Source: Norana najaformis (Eukaryota; Annelida; Clitellata; Crassiclitellata; Hormogastridae). Taken from it: 64,000 bases of DNA. Shown here piece after piece: positions 43,357 to 51,145 of the stretch. A model generated the notes under the pieces. It was not told the DNA's origin and ran no database searches. It saw only the letters and a program-made list of their open reading frames with translations. The stretch spans positions 44,956,472 through 45,020,471 of the forward strand of contig OZ029916.1 of NCBI GenBank assembly GCA_964023275.1. Direction: 5' to 3'. Within the stretch, counting starts at the first letter, position 1. Every line of letters starts with the position of its first letter. A program made the position numbers and the translations under genes.

Positions 43357-45648
43357 TAGAAAAAGAAGGAAGAGGAGTAGCAGGAGGTGGAGGAGGAGGA
43401 GGAGAAGAAGAAGAAGAAGAAGAAGAAGAAGACTTGCCTTTACTATTGTGTCTTTCTATTGGTGTTTGACCGCTGGGACCCACCTACGCTCAAGAGTCCT
43501 GGCCCAGCCGATGAATATATGGCGTGGTAACAAATGCATTACTTACAGGTGTACTTATCTGATAATAATTGCGAAACATAGACTTATCACAATTAATTAA
43601 AGCATCGTGTAACAATCCCTTTCAGAAGATCAAGATCGATGTCCGAATTCGACGTCTTCTCGGCTGGTGACGATCTTCTCCATGTCGTTCAGTCTCCGCA
43701 GCCAGTTGAAATGATTCCCTATGCTTTATCCTCCACCATTCCGCAGTCAACTCCATCGTCAACGTACACTCCGTCAGCCTACTCATCAGCAACAGCAGCA
43801 GCAGGGATGCCACCATTACCAAATGCCTCACCAGACCAATCCATCACTACGGGCGTGGTCCTGCGTCAGAAAAGAATCCCAGGCATTGGATCATGTGCTC
43901 GCGGTTCCTTTTACACCTCCGGAAGTATGAGCGCTAGTGCCTCCAGGGAAATATCTCCGGTCAGGTTCTTTCCGCCGAGGCGAATAACACCCTATCCGGT
44001 TCCTCCACCAAGCATGATCATCAGTCCTGCTAGGACTCCGTTGAGGGCTTCATCTACAGACCGAAGCGGTCGCATTTTCAGCCAGGGTGATGTGGAATTA
44101 CTGCAACGAAAGCTTGTGGGTGTCGAAACGGAGGTCTCGATAGAAGCTCTCAAATCGAAGGAAGTCAACGTCAACACCCAGAGTGATGTACCTTGTTCAG
44201 AAGACACACCAAGTGTGGAAGAGGCGAAGGTAGAGTTAGGAACTGATCTAGGAAAGGGCAGAGTTGTTGAATTGGCACCGCTCAAGATTCCAGGATTCAT
44301 CCGTTCGAACGATTTTTACCATAGCTGGAACCGGTCCAAGTTTGATAGAGTGGAAAACAAAGGAAAGAAGGAGAAGCGATCGGTCAGCGTTTCTCCGAGA
44401 ACAGCCAGAAAAAAGTTCTTTGACAACTACCCCTACCACCCACCTCCAGGGAAAGAACAGCGGGACAGTTCGAGGCGTTACCCGGATGACGAAATCGCCG
44501 GAAAAGAGCGTCAGGATGACGTCATTGAGGCAGCAGGAAACGTCGTTGAGGACCAAGCAAATGTATCCCCGGCGGATCAAGACTCTGGGTTTCCCCGAAA
44601 GGCGGAAGCCAAGTTCCGGCGCATCGCCCTCCTTAGCTTCTCGACACTGCCATTCTTCAGGAAGAAAGCTCCCGTTGATGCGGAGCAACGATCAAAAAAA
44701 CTGAGTCGAAATCAGGACTCGAGCGAACGGCCTGTCTCGGCGATGGCGACTTCCGCCGGGACACCGAAGTCGTCAAGGACGCTCTCTCGACTCCAGTTGC
44801 CCAAGTTTTCGACTACTTCCAGCCGGAACTCGGCTTCACCCTCAAGGTCATCTCTGAACGAGACGCGAGACCAGGAAGGTGACAAGTCGGCGACAGGGAT
44901 CATATCTGAATTGTCTTCCATGCACACGGGTTCTTCCGTATCGCATTTCAGAGGTCTTCAGCGAGAACCGAAAGAAAATCAGGAAATAAAGGGAACCAAG
45001 GAAGTCAACGAACCACTTAAACATAAGTTCCGAAAGGAAACCCAAGGACCAAAGGAACCCAAAGAACTAAAGTCTCCAAAAGAAACGAAGGAAGGAAAAG
45101 AATCCCATGAACAGAAGAAATCTGTTGGACCCAAGGAATCCTTTGAACCAATCAAACCCAAACTGGAATTAAAAACATCTGACTCTAGCCTTCAGACGCA
45201 CACGCCAGTGCAGCAGACGTCAACACAAAGCCTCTTCGACTACCAACATTCGAACTCCGTCAAATTCCAGAGGATAATGAAGCCCTTCCGAAAACTTGGA
45301 ATGGGAGGCAGCGGAATCGCAGGGAGTGGAGATATGGGAAGACCAGGTAGTCAGCCCTCGAAGCCGATTGACCGACATCACTTTCCGACGTTCCAAACAC
45401 TCAACGAATCGACGATGAGGTCCATATCTTTGTCCAGCGACCTGATGAAGGAGATGAGCGCTGGTTACGGACAGCCGAAGGTTTTCCCAAGGGCCAAGTC
45501 AGAAGATGAGACCGAGGAGAAGGATATAGAGGGCCTGGTGGAAGGGATCGGATCCAAGTCCTTGTCTACCAGCTATGCACACAAAATGGCGCCCGATGAA
45601 GCTGTCAAATTTCGGTCACTAGATAGGAAGAAAAAATCCAACTTCTAA
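24824..45648 (+). CDS. MTCL: MTCL/SOGA-family coiled-coil protein, nine coding exons
   Basis: Exons: 24824-28648, 32311-33253, 33925-34289, 36150-37013, 38113-38385, 38705-38749, 39013-39420, 42549-42661, 43626-45648. All junctions are GT-AG and in phase, giving 2,952 residues. Known members of this family cross-link or bundle microtubules. Seen: an N-terminal Cys motif (residues about 17-41); about 950 residues of disordered Glu/Gly/Ser-rich sequence; a coiled coil from about 1007; and the family-typical stretch [20 protein letters not shown] ... [20 protein letters not shown] (about 1142-1230). Further coiled coil is encoded by exons 2-4, and a long Ser/Lys-rich C-terminal region by exons 5-9. 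Family choice rests on remembered similarity of the 'ELRRELD...LL.(Y/F)KLRKSE' and 'DL+.AK(D/E)VS(V/I)' segments to MTCL1/SOGA proteins; exact orthology is not shown. The start ATG could be preceded by more exon. Confidence 0.82.
28690..29085. repeat. CTGT/CTCT pyrimidine repeat at start of intron 1
   Basis: TCTGTCTATG, (TA)n, TACA and CTCTTTCT repeats begin about 40 bases after the exon 1 donor. The exon 1 frame runs into it before stopping, so that extension is not coding. Confidence 0.9.
29100..29190 (+). mobile_element. LINE-type 3' terminus
   Basis: CGGTATTGGTCCCTCGTGGC and GTTATATAAATAGGC resemble the common L2/CR1-like end (GGCGCTATATAAAT). Confidence 0.4.
29330..29720. repeat. Degenerate minisatellite with GGGTGTCAGAAAGAAG core
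   Basis: About 15 diverged units of roughly 25 bases with core GTTACAGGGTGTCAGAAAGA. Later copies decay strongly. Confidence 0.8.
29825..30290. repeat. 22-base minisatellite with 147-base higher-order period
   Basis: The basic unit is TTAATTAGAATGTTACATGG plus TG, with shortened (TTAATATG...) and variant units. The AATATG-type short unit recurs at 29910, 30057 and 30206, so a block of several units was duplicated with period 147-149. Confidence 0.9.
30590..30825 (+). mobile_element. SINE-like repeat with ATTACG tail
   Basis: Forward copy: TGACTCTTGGATCTTGAACT, GATTTTGTTTTGACTGAGCG, GGGCGCTGCATAAATCTCGAG, then TTACGATTACGATTACG. It is one of the better-preserved copies and shows the element order clearly. 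Confidence 0.7.
31030..31215 (+). mobile_element. LINE-type 3' end
   Basis: Ends TTGTCAAGTCGGGAGTTTTC, GACGCTATATAAATGGGC and an ATTAAGAT tail. The upstream part contains an AAGCTGGC-like SINE remnant. Confidence 0.45.
31215..31480. repeat. TACA-type tetranucleotide repeat
   Basis: Interrupted (TACA)n with ATGC and ACAC variants. Confidence 0.9.
31670..32075 (+). mobile_element. L2/CR1-like LINE 3' end
   Basis: A frame from about 31690 reads [20 protein letters not shown], then ...[20 protein letters not shown]... and [13 protein letters not shown], stopping at 32037-32039. This is the standard C-terminal part of L2/CR1 ORF2. The 3' terminus AGAAGCGCTATATAAGTAAT follows. It lies in intron 1, sense to the host gene. 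Confidence 0.75.
32090..32285. mobile_element. Further LINE fragment and ATTACG tail before exon 2
   Basis: On the - strand a frame reads [20 protein letters not shown] then HLKCYLL, an L2/CR1-like end. On the + strand GAAGAGGTGCTATCAAATGT and (TTACGA)n at 32258-32282 look like a separate tail. The two assignments overlap, so the structure is uncertain. Confidence 0.45.
32311..33253 (+). CDS. MTCL: MTCL-like exon 2: second coiled coil
   Basis: Acceptor CTTGTTTTAG|TCG at 32309-32310, phase 0; donor ATAG|GTAGGC at 33254, phase 1. Encodes [20 protein letters not shown] through ...[20 protein letters not shown]... (resembling the MTCL1 segment with 'LRLRLVEEEANILGRKI'), then charged, disordered sequence and [10 protein letters not shown]. 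Residues 1276-1589 plus one base. Confidence 0.85.
33295..33735. repeat. Minisatellite of tRNA D-arm-like units
   Basis: About ten units of 40-43 bases containing GTATGTGGGTCACGGTAGCC and GATTGGTTAGAGCGCTTGGC. The TAGCCGATTGG core fits the pol III A-box pattern TRGYNNANNNG. The array starts about 40 bases after the exon 2 donor. Confidence 0.85.
33735..33870 (+). repeat. SINE-like tail plus (TATG)n
   Basis: GCTTTCGCTGGGCGTTGTAG, AAATCTTGGGATTACGATTACG at 33738-33778, then (TATG)n at 33782-33868. Confidence 0.7.
33925..34289 (+). CDS. MTCL: MTCL-like exon 3: coiled coil
   Basis: Acceptor TTGTTCCAG|TT at 33923-33924. The two bases complete the split Val codon from exon 2 (phase 1). Encodes [20 protein letters not shown] and further heptads, then an Arg/Glu-rich tail ending SATLDQCE. 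Donor GAG|GTAGGA at 34290, phase 0. Confidence 0.85.
34295..34780. repeat. TGG, GAT and TATG repeats in intron 3
   Basis: (TGG)n at about 34302-34337 and GATGAT at 34345-34385 start directly after the exon 3 donor. (TATG)n with TGTG variants fills 34585-34755, ending in (CA)n. Confidence 0.9.
34890..35345 (+). repeat. Composite blocks B, A and C-A in intron 3
   Basis: B-like sequence at about 34905-34945, an A-like fragment at about 35080-35115, and a clear C-A unit at about 35225-35335 (CCTGGATAAAGGAGGAGGGC, GCTGTCGTTAAACTGAGGAA). The word TAGTCGTCACGTCAATGTGA at about 34984 recurs near 41070. Confidence 0.65.
35378..35470. repeat. (AT)n microsatellite
   Basis: About 90 bases of pure AT dinucleotide. 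Confidence 0.97.
35471..35880. other. Intron 3 unique sequence
   Basis: No exon in phase and no recognisable repeat. Confidence 0.4.
35885..36095. repeat. Minisatellite with GACGACGATAGTGACATGAT core
   Basis: About eight degenerate units of roughly 24 bases, ending about 55 bases before the exon 4 acceptor. Confidence 0.8.
36150..37013 (+). CDS. MTCL: MTCL-like exon 4: long coiled coil
   Basis: Acceptor CATTCACAG|TTG at 36148-36149; donor ATG|GTAGGC at 37014; both phase 0. 288 codons of nearly uninterrupted coiled coil ([20 protein letters not shown] ... [20 protein letters not shown]), then [19 protein letters not shown]. Reading past the donor would enter CTGT repeats. Confidence 0.88.
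37040..37265. repeat. CTGT/CTCT repeat at start of intron 4
   Basis: (TCTG)n, (CT)n and mixed pyrimidine tract beginning about 25 bases after the exon 4 donor. Confidence 0.9.
37378..37442 (-). repeat. tRNA-like sequence in intron 4
   Basis: The reverse complement has GTTGCCCAGTGGTTAGCGTG, TTGGATTGCTACCCCAAAGG and TCTGGGC, which looks like a D-arm and anticodon arm. No good B-box follows, so it is likely a SINE or pseudo-tRNA fragment. Confidence 0.4.
37626..38011. mobile_element. Non-autonomous hAT-like MITE in intron 4
   Basis: The left end CACGGCCGGTTTAG...CTAGGCGAACTAGGCGG mirrors the right end, whose reverse complement is CAAGGGCCGGCGCCAGAGTA...CCTAGGCGAAC. Flanks ATGTACCC (37619-37626) and TTGTACCC (38012-38019) agree at 7 of 8 bases, as expected for a hAT target duplication. 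The AT-rich interior has no coding frame. Confidence 0.7.
38113..38385 (+). CDS. MTCL: MTCL-like exon 5: Ser/Ala-rich segment
   Basis: Acceptor TTCTACCGCAG|TCA at 38111-38112; donor GAG|GTCAGA at 38386; phase 0 on both sides. Encodes [20 protein letters not shown] and an Ala/Ser run, ending HLYRTTE. 91 codons. Confidence 0.78.
38390..38704. repeat. Intron 5, almost entirely an (ATCC)n array
   Basis: The 319-base intron is filled by CATCCATC/CATTCATT repeats that start within 15 bases of the donor. The last repeat unit (CATTCATTCAG) provides the acceptor of exon 6. Confidence 0.9.
38705..38749 (+). CDS. MTCL: MTCL-like exon 6, 45-base microexon
   Basis: CAG|CAATCATTCG ... AGCCAG|GTGAGC. Encodes [15 protein letters not shown], phase 0 on both sides. 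The phase, the strong donor and the repeat-free sequence between repeats support it, but at 15 residues it needs transcript support and could be a cassette exon. Confidence 0.65.
38821..39030. repeat. 60-base tandem repeat covering the exon 7 splice acceptor
   Basis: Units begin at about 38821, 38881, 38941 and 39001. Each carries a pyrimidine-rich stretch, an AG, and a version of GAACTGAACCCAGTGGAGCG. The fourth unit runs into exon 7. Earlier AGs lead to early in-frame stops if used. Confidence 0.8.
39013..39420 (+). CDS. MTCL: MTCL-like exon 7
   Basis: Acceptor CCTTTTTTCCAG|GAA at 39011-39012; donor CAG|GTAGGA at 39421; phase 0 both. 136 codons ([20 protein letters not shown] ... [12 protein letters not shown]). 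The middle (about 39225-39310) looks like an antisense tRNA-type sequence. No domain recognised. Confidence 0.8.
39705..40250. repeat. TGTTCTGCTA minisatellite in intron 7
   Basis: About 50 copies of a 10-base unit (TGTTCTGCTG, TGTCCTGCTA, TGTTCTACTG variants). Degenerate TCTGGT-type repeats precede it from about 39550. Confidence 0.93.
40660..40795. repeat. (ATT)n microsatellite
   Basis: (ATC)n of about 18 bases leading into a pure (ATT)n run and then GTTATT variants. Confidence 0.95.
40875..40975 (+). mobile_element. LINE-type 3' terminus
   Basis: GATTGGCTGAGCATGCTCTA, GACGATGGCGCTACAGAAGTT and ATTAGAAGATT resemble the 3' ends at 16928-17085 and 59800-59885. Confidence 0.4.
41115..42140. 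other. Intron 7 interior, mostly AT-rich
   Basis: No phase-compatible exon was found. A weak LINE-like segment (about 41930-42030, [17 protein letters not shown]) is possible but not firm. Confidence 0.35.
42145..42235 (+). mobile_element. SINE-like 3' end
   Basis: ATGAATAAACTGGTACCACG, AATTTAGCTTTTAAGTAGCC, CTTTAGAAATTGTCGAGTTTAC and GATTACAATT: a diverged copy of the ATTACG-tailed family. Confidence 0.5.
42549..42661 (+). CDS. MTCL: MTCL-like exon 8
   Basis: Acceptor TCTCTCTCAG|CAC at 42547-42548; donor AAG|GTGAGA at 42662. Phase 0 in, phase 2 out. Encodes [20 protein letters not shown] then [17 protein letters not shown]. Its last two bases join the first base of exon 9 to give Arg, continuing [10 protein letters not shown]. 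Confidence 0.82.
42940..43440. repeat. ATT and GAA triplet arrays with three larger repeat units
   Basis: (ACT)n and (AAT)n at 42930-43024, then (GAA)n. A larger unit containing GTAGAAAAAGAAGGAAGAGG and AGTAGCAGGAGGTGGAGGAGG occurs three times (about 43085, 43224 and 43354), separated by GAA runs. Purine-only on one strand over about 410 bases. Confidence 0.93.
43626..45648 (+). CDS. MTCL: MTCL-like exon 9, C-terminal region and stop
   Basis: Acceptor CCCTTTCAG|A at 43624-43625. One base completes the split Arg codon, then [20 protein letters not shown] runs to TAA at 45646-45648. 673 residues, rich in Ser, Lys and Pro. It includes a Lys/Glu/Pro repeat ([18 protein letters not shown], about 45050-45110) and a conserved-looking end with [20 protein letters not shown] and [20 protein letters not shown]. 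No catalytic domain. Good codon structure without repeats supports a real exon. Confidence 0.88.
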
Positions 45649-46670
45649 GCGCAGGAATTCACTCTCAAACCGTCCACATCTACATACCATAGTTTTATTA
45701 AATCAAACTTAATTTTGCTAATTTAACTTGCTAGATTTTATTCTTAACGAATTTAACCTGCTGCAATGCAGTGCCTTGGAAACTGATCTATTCCAATTTA
45801 ATTCTATCTCACGCTACATGATCTGCTGATTTTAAACTTTTCTATTCTATTTTAACGTAAGCTTTTTAATTAAGTATATTTTAGTCGATCTTGTTCTTGT
45901 ATAATTATTAACTGTAATATGCAACTAAATTAATGTTGTCCGCCATAACAACAAGAATTGAATTCCGACAATGGAAGACCGAAGTTGTAATCCAAATAGC
46001 CGAGATCATGACTACCTAGACTACTTGGTGGCGCCAGCAATCTCCCGGGTAACTTTGACGTCATTTGTGGCTGCCTCGCAAAATATATAAGTCATGGATT
46101 GGATCTAGTGTGGCATATCTGGTTTTAGGTATTTGTACTATACGAAGTACATATCGCTTACTTCGTTATGGCATATCTCTTGCTACAGGGATTTTATCTT
46201 TCGCTCGATTTTGGAGAATCTGTTCCACCGGAGATAGCCAAGGCCCTGTGGCAATGCTCTGAGGCTTTTGGCGTAGGAAAACCGTTGATCAATAGTCTCT
46301 TACCAAAGATCGTAAATCGTAGCGAATGCTAGAAAGTGGGGCTTAATCAGATGTGGTTCAGTTTTTGAAAATGGAAACTGATTGATTTTCTTATGTGCAA
46401 TCATTCATACTAGGCTGATAAGTAAAAATTGCACTTTAAATGTTAAAAATAATATAGTCATAAGTCTGAATCTCATGTTATCTAGCAGGTTGGACTAAAA
46501 ATTAAGTTTTAATATAACATTAAAGTGGATTTAATGTGTTCATAAATTAGTGTGATGCAAATAATTGTATTCCTAAAACTATATATAATTTTACATTAAT
46601 TTCTTGAATCTGCATGCGAATAAAAGTGATGTAGTTTAACTTTAATAGTTAAACTTCGACACAGGGTACG
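45649..46670 (+). other. 3' flank and probable 3' UTR of the MTCL-like gene
   Basis: AT-rich sequence. Candidate poly(A) hexamers are ATTAAA at 45697 and AATAAA at 46619. The 65-codon frame at 46065 has no recognisable similarity. Confidence 0.4.
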
Positions 46671-46835
46671 ATTGAAAGAAGAGATGGGGAGACATGATTC
46701 AGCAAGACCTAAAGCTCCTCAGACTGAAGAAAGAAGATACTGGAGGTAGAAATAAATGGAAAAGAATGATTCACATGGCTGACCCCTCCCCTAGGAGGGA
46801 TTAATTTCAGCCAGAAGAAGAGAGAACATAAGGAA
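46670..46835 (+). mobile_element. Non-LTR retrotransposon 3' coding remnant
   Basis: One frame reads RWGDMIQQDLKLLRLKKEDT, GGRNKWKRMIHMADPSPR and a stop. This is the C-terminal 'RW.D.I..DLK......D..+W+++...ADP' motif common at the end of some LINE ORFs. Confidence 0.6.
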
Positions 46836-47270
46836 TGATTGACTACAGAGGGAGTAGGACTGTCAACAGTCAAATTGCCTCAAAGCAAAGTTTGCACCTT
46901 CGAAGGGCTCTTAAGGACGCTACATAACAATATGTGCTTGGATTACAGTACATTTCAGTATACCCAGGTGTTGTGTTTTACTGCCGTAAAGTAAGCTAGT
47001 CAGTTGAACTGCAGGGCCAACTATTGTTGGCAGATTTTACTGCGATGTTTCCTAAGACTGTAGTTTAGAACAACTTTGTACCTGTAGAATTTGAACAATG
47101 TTAGTCGACTCGTAGTAGTATTAAAACTGTTCCTTTTCGTTCAAACGTCTTTTAGTCTTGAATTGTCTGACATAGGGGTTAAGGGAGGTCGGCGACGCTG
47201 ACTTCTGCTTGCATTCACACAGCGCAGCTTCATTCGAAGGTTCTGAAATCAAGTACTATATGCATATACA
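46836..47270. other. Spacer, no gene seen
   Basis: No recognisable exon or repeat. A C-block-like word (GGAGGTCGGCGACGCTGACT) lies near 47185. Confidence 0.35.
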
Positions 47271-47640
47271 TTCCTTCTTCTTCGTCTTCTTCTTCTTCTT
47301 CTTCTTCTTCCTCCTCCTCCTTCTCCTTCCTCTCATTCTTCTCCTCTTTCTCCTCCTCCTTCTTCTTCTACTCCTCCTTCTCCTCCTCCTCCTTCCTATT
47401 CCACTATTCTTATTCTTCTTCTTTGTCCTCCTACATCTCCTCCTGCTCTTCTTGTTTTTCTTACTCTCACATTACAAATCATCTTCGTCGTCGTCGTCGT
47501 CATCTTAATCAGAAAAAGATGATGATCATGATAATAATGGTGCACGTGCTGCTGCTCAGAAAAATGATGATAAATGATGATGATGACGACAACGACGATG
47601 ATGAGGATATAATAATGATGATGATGATGATGATGACTAC
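47270..47640. repeat. TTC/TCC pyrimidine tract and (GAT)n
   Basis: (TTC)n and TCC-rich sequence at 47274-47480, GTC repeats at about 47485-47500, then GATGAT/GACGAC repeats to 47640. Confidence 0.9.
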
Positions 47641-47689
47641 GCGACAAAGCAGTGGCTGAGTTAGCCCATCAATTAAGTGATGTTAGTAG

Positions 47690-47940
47690 TAGTTCCTCAG
47701 TTTAACGACATCTTATGGCATAAAAGACCATTGACGTCGCCCTCCTCCTTTATCCAGGCTTCGGACTGACACTACCCCAAACAAGGCAGTGGCGGAGTTT
47801 TAAACGGTCAAGCGAAGTTGACAAATATATAGCGACGTTCATAAGCTTTTTAAAGGTGTCTAATGACAGCATGTATCATCCGATGTTAACGACATCTTGT
47901 GGCTGCCTGGGCCGTTCACGTCGACCCTACCCTCACCTCA
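47690..47940 (-). repeat. Near full-length composite repeat, antisense
   Basis: Read on the - strand the order is A (to about 47885), B (about 47830-47880), C (about 47725-47815), A (about 47700). It ends GTCGTTAAACTGAGGAACTA. This copy gives the clearest A-B-C-A order, about 240 bases. Confidence 0.7.
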
Positions 47941-48244
47941 ACTTGCGCGGTACCATGGATCTACGCAACGAATTCAATTACCACTGTGTAACAAACCTTT
48001 AGAAAAGTTTTGTTTCGCTTTTGTTTTTGATGTTTCTTTACGAAGTTCGACATGCTGATTACGAAAATTTTATAACTTTTGTATCGGTAAGCTCATTGTG
48101 TTCATTCATATAAATACCTGCTGAACGCGAATTAATGGTGTTTAAACGCAGCTTCGTCAGGGACCTTCACTGGTAAATTATTTTTATTATCTTATTTTTT
48201 ATTATTTTATTTTGTTACTACTATGCTTTATTTGCCGATTTCAA

Positions 48245-48392
<148 letters not shown>

Positions 48393-48396
48393 ATGT

Positions 48397-49961
48397 TCAT
48401 AGTAGAGTTCCGGAGAAGCAGATGGCGTTCCCACGCTGGACAGCTACTGAGAGTCTTTGAAGCAGGTAGTTGGTCTCCAGTGGATCGTGGGTTGCCATTG
48501 TCATCCTTCGTCCTAACTCCCACACAAAATCCAATCCTTCCGTACTCCATGCGCCGCTGGTCTCCAGTGCGACCGCCACAAAAGAGTGGGTTTGGGCTAT
48601 AGTGGCGTATTTTAGCCTTTTGGCTGAGACTGCCCGGTTTGCAGCTTCACTTGGTCCGGTTGAAGTAAAACCTAGATGTGACGCTGCAAATGTGTCAGAA
48701 ACTGTCACATCCCATGTAAGACATCTTCCGCGAGACCACGGGATAAGAGTCACGCCATCCGGTCGTTTGCCATCTTCCCTGGTGAGTCCCAACGGTTCTT
48801 TCTGAGCAGGGATGTTCGCTCTGGTAAGCGCTCTCCATATAATGTCGTTGAGCATGTTATGGCGTTGTTGTCTGCCAGCACTCTTTCTGCAGACCAGACC
48901 GTGAAGTCCTCTGGCGTCGACTCTTTCGCCACAGTGACACAGATGTGGCTCGCACAGTGTGGTTCCCAGTCGCATTCCAACCGCGGTCCGTATCACCTCA
49001 TCCGAAAGACGAAGTCCCAATGCGGTTACTGGAGGAGCCAGCATCCAATCTCCAGAGTGTGGTGCTTGAGAGGCCAAGAGACGAGCGCGGTCTAGTGGGT
49101 TGTTCGCAGACTCATGTAAGCTCGCCGACGCCTTGCTTGTCCAGCGACTGTCCCATTCCCTTTGTCGATGAGCTGCTGATCCAGTTGGTGGTTCTGCACC
49201 CGTGAAGACCATCCATGCATTCAGTGCGGTATTCACTAGCTCGTCTGAGGTATCGGCTGATTCTGGTGGCAGTATGTGTGTTTGGAGTTCGCTTGTGCTT
49301 GCAGCAGAGGCCAAGAAGGCAGAAAGTGCCAGCGTAGAAGCACAGCGAATCCCAAGACCGCCATCCCTAACCGGAAGGGACGCCTGGAGCCATTTCTCAT
49401 CCGACAGCTCAACATTTAAGATAGTCGATAGTCCGTCTCTTAAAAGAGAGTCAAATCTGGTTAGACTGGGGCATTCGGTGCAAACGGCTGTGCGCATTGT
49501 GTAGAGCAGCTTCGGAACGCTCAAACCGTTTCGCAACAGCACTAGGGCGTCATGTGCGTGAAGCATTGAGAGCCTCCCAACTGCTCGTTCCAGATCATTT
49601 GCCTTCTCATTCACCACCTTTTCAACCGCTGGTCCCGGCATCAGTGGTGTGCCCAATAGTGTTGCCTCTCTTAATGGTGTATAGTTGAAGCCGGAGAACG
49701 CGAGACTGTCGACTTGATTTTCGTCATTCTGGGAAACAACCTCGCATTTGGCGCGGTTAAGTCGAAGTCCGAGCTTAGCGGATTCCTGGGCGATCAGCTG
49801 AACATCCAGGGCCACCACATCCACACTGCCTCCCAGTGTTAAGTCATCGAGGAACGCTATTTTCAACTCGGACTTCAGCTGCTGCAGGATTGGCTGTATT
49901 GTGATGCAGAATTCCATGGGGCCCATCGGGTCACCTTGCTGGGTACCCTCTTCTGATCGAA
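48397..49961 (-). mobile_element. LINE with restriction-like endonuclease, 5'-truncated
   Basis: An open frame of at least 509 codons covers the end of a reverse transcriptase and a C-terminal endonuclease. Upstream of the first Met (49926) the frame reads EEGTQQGDPMGPMEF, the RT GDP motif. AFLDDLTLGG (about residues 25-34) is the catalytic xxDD box. Near residues 329-350 lies a Cys/His cluster (CHCG...GLHGLVC), and near 387-405 RPDGV...CLTWDVTV, the PD-(D/E)xK-like endonuclease region of RLE non-LTR elements (R2/R4/NeSL type). The element is truncated at an (AAT)n tract, losing the N-terminal RT half. No stop or frameshift interrupts the remaining 1.5 kb, so the insertion is young. The exact clade is not determined. 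Confidence 0.85.
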
Positions 49962-49963
49962 GA

Positions 49964-50025
<62 letters not shown>

Positions 50026-50027
50026 GA
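49962..50027. repeat. (ATT)n between two LINE fragments
   Basis: About 60 bases of (ATT)n lie between the 5' break of the element at 48397-49961 and the 3' end of the next fragment. It is probably the tail of the latter. Confidence 0.9.
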
Positions 50028-50742
50028 AACAAATCTATTGTGTCACTTCAATTATGATACAAATCTATTGTTGCTGGAGCAACTAGAGCTGCTGTGGCGT
50101 CCTGGTTGGTACACTGGAAACAGGTCGACTAGCTGCACCTCCGAATCGCGTGATCTTGTCTTTAAGCGCCGTGGTGAAGAAGCAACCCTGAGTTAGCGGT
50201 CGCGTAAGTGTAGAGCGTTCTGTGGGCGTTTCTTCGATGGGGCGCAAGAACTTCCGGTGTGGATCGGACGAACATCCAGCACCACCAACTCCCTCCTCTT
50301 CATCGCCGTCGTCGTCTGCTTCGAAAGCGCCTGCGTCGTGGGCTTCGCTGACCCGAGCGTCGTCGTCTCCTCGACCTCGACCCGCCGGCTGACCTTCGAC
50401 AGGCGGTGTGGCTCTTTGACCCAGAGGATCGGTTGGGGCCCGTCGGCTGGGTTTCGACGACCAGTTCCAGGTTCTCTCCTTTTCTTTAATCTTGGCTTCA
50501 GGCACGGTGATTGTTCTCTGGAATTGCCAGTCTTTGCTTAAATCTGGCTCCAAGAATGTGCCATTAAAGGCAATCGCGTTAGATCGCTGGATGGCAATGG
50601 AGAGGCGTTGGAACAGGAAAGAAGTCTCCCTCTTATCTCCCGATGCTGTTGATGTTGTGTTTATTAGCTTAAATAAGAGATATTCGCAAACAAAGCTGAG
50701 GTAAAGTGGTTTTCCAATTCTCACCTGCTGAGAGAGATTCAC
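50028..50742 (-). mobile_element. 3' end of a second RLE-type LINE
   Basis: The - strand frame 50742-50083 (219 codons) contains RETSFLFQRLSIAIQRSNAI then AFNGTFLEPD, paralogous to LETNYLLQRLSVAVQRGNAI at the end of the neighbouring element. A charged, low-complexity extension follows (acidic run DDDGDEEE) to a stop at 50083. The 3' sequence and an (AAT)n tail come next. The N-terminal 30 codons may be non-element sequence. The catalytic domains are absent. Confidence 0.65.
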
Positions 50743-50874
50743 CTCTCTCTATCTCTCTCTCTCTCACTCTCTCTCTCTGTCTCTGTCTATCAACCATTCC
50801 CTCTCTCCTCTCTGTCTGTCTGTCTGTCTCTCTGTCTCACTGTCTCTTGCTCTCTGTCTCTGTCTCTCTCTGTC

Positions 50875-50916
<42 letters not shown>

Positions 50917-51145
50917 CCTGCTCTTCATCCCTCCCTACTCTTCGTCCCTCCCTCCCTCTCTATCTCTCTCTGTCTGTTTCTGTCTCTGCCTCTGTCTGTC
51001 TGTCCGTCTACCTTTCCCTCTCTGTCTGTCTGTCTCTCCCTCTCTGTCTATTTGTTTGTCTGTCTGTCTGTCTCACTCTCTCTTGCTCTCTGTTTCTATC
51101 TCTGTCTCTTTCTATTTCTGTCTCTGTCTCTGTCTTTGTCTGTCT
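50740..51145. repeat. CT/CTGT pyrimidine repeat
   Basis: About 400 bases of (CT)n, CTGT and TCCC repeats. Confidence 0.93.

Noticed and set aside
42902..43600. Arg-rich 232-codon frame in intron 8 and its Ser-rich antisense counterpart
   Set aside because: Translation of GAA/AGA triplet repeats. The real exon 9 starts at 43626 with a good acceptor.
48470..49688. + strand frames over 48.4-49.7 kb
   Set aside because: They are antisense to the intact RT/endonuclease frame, which carries the recognisable motifs.
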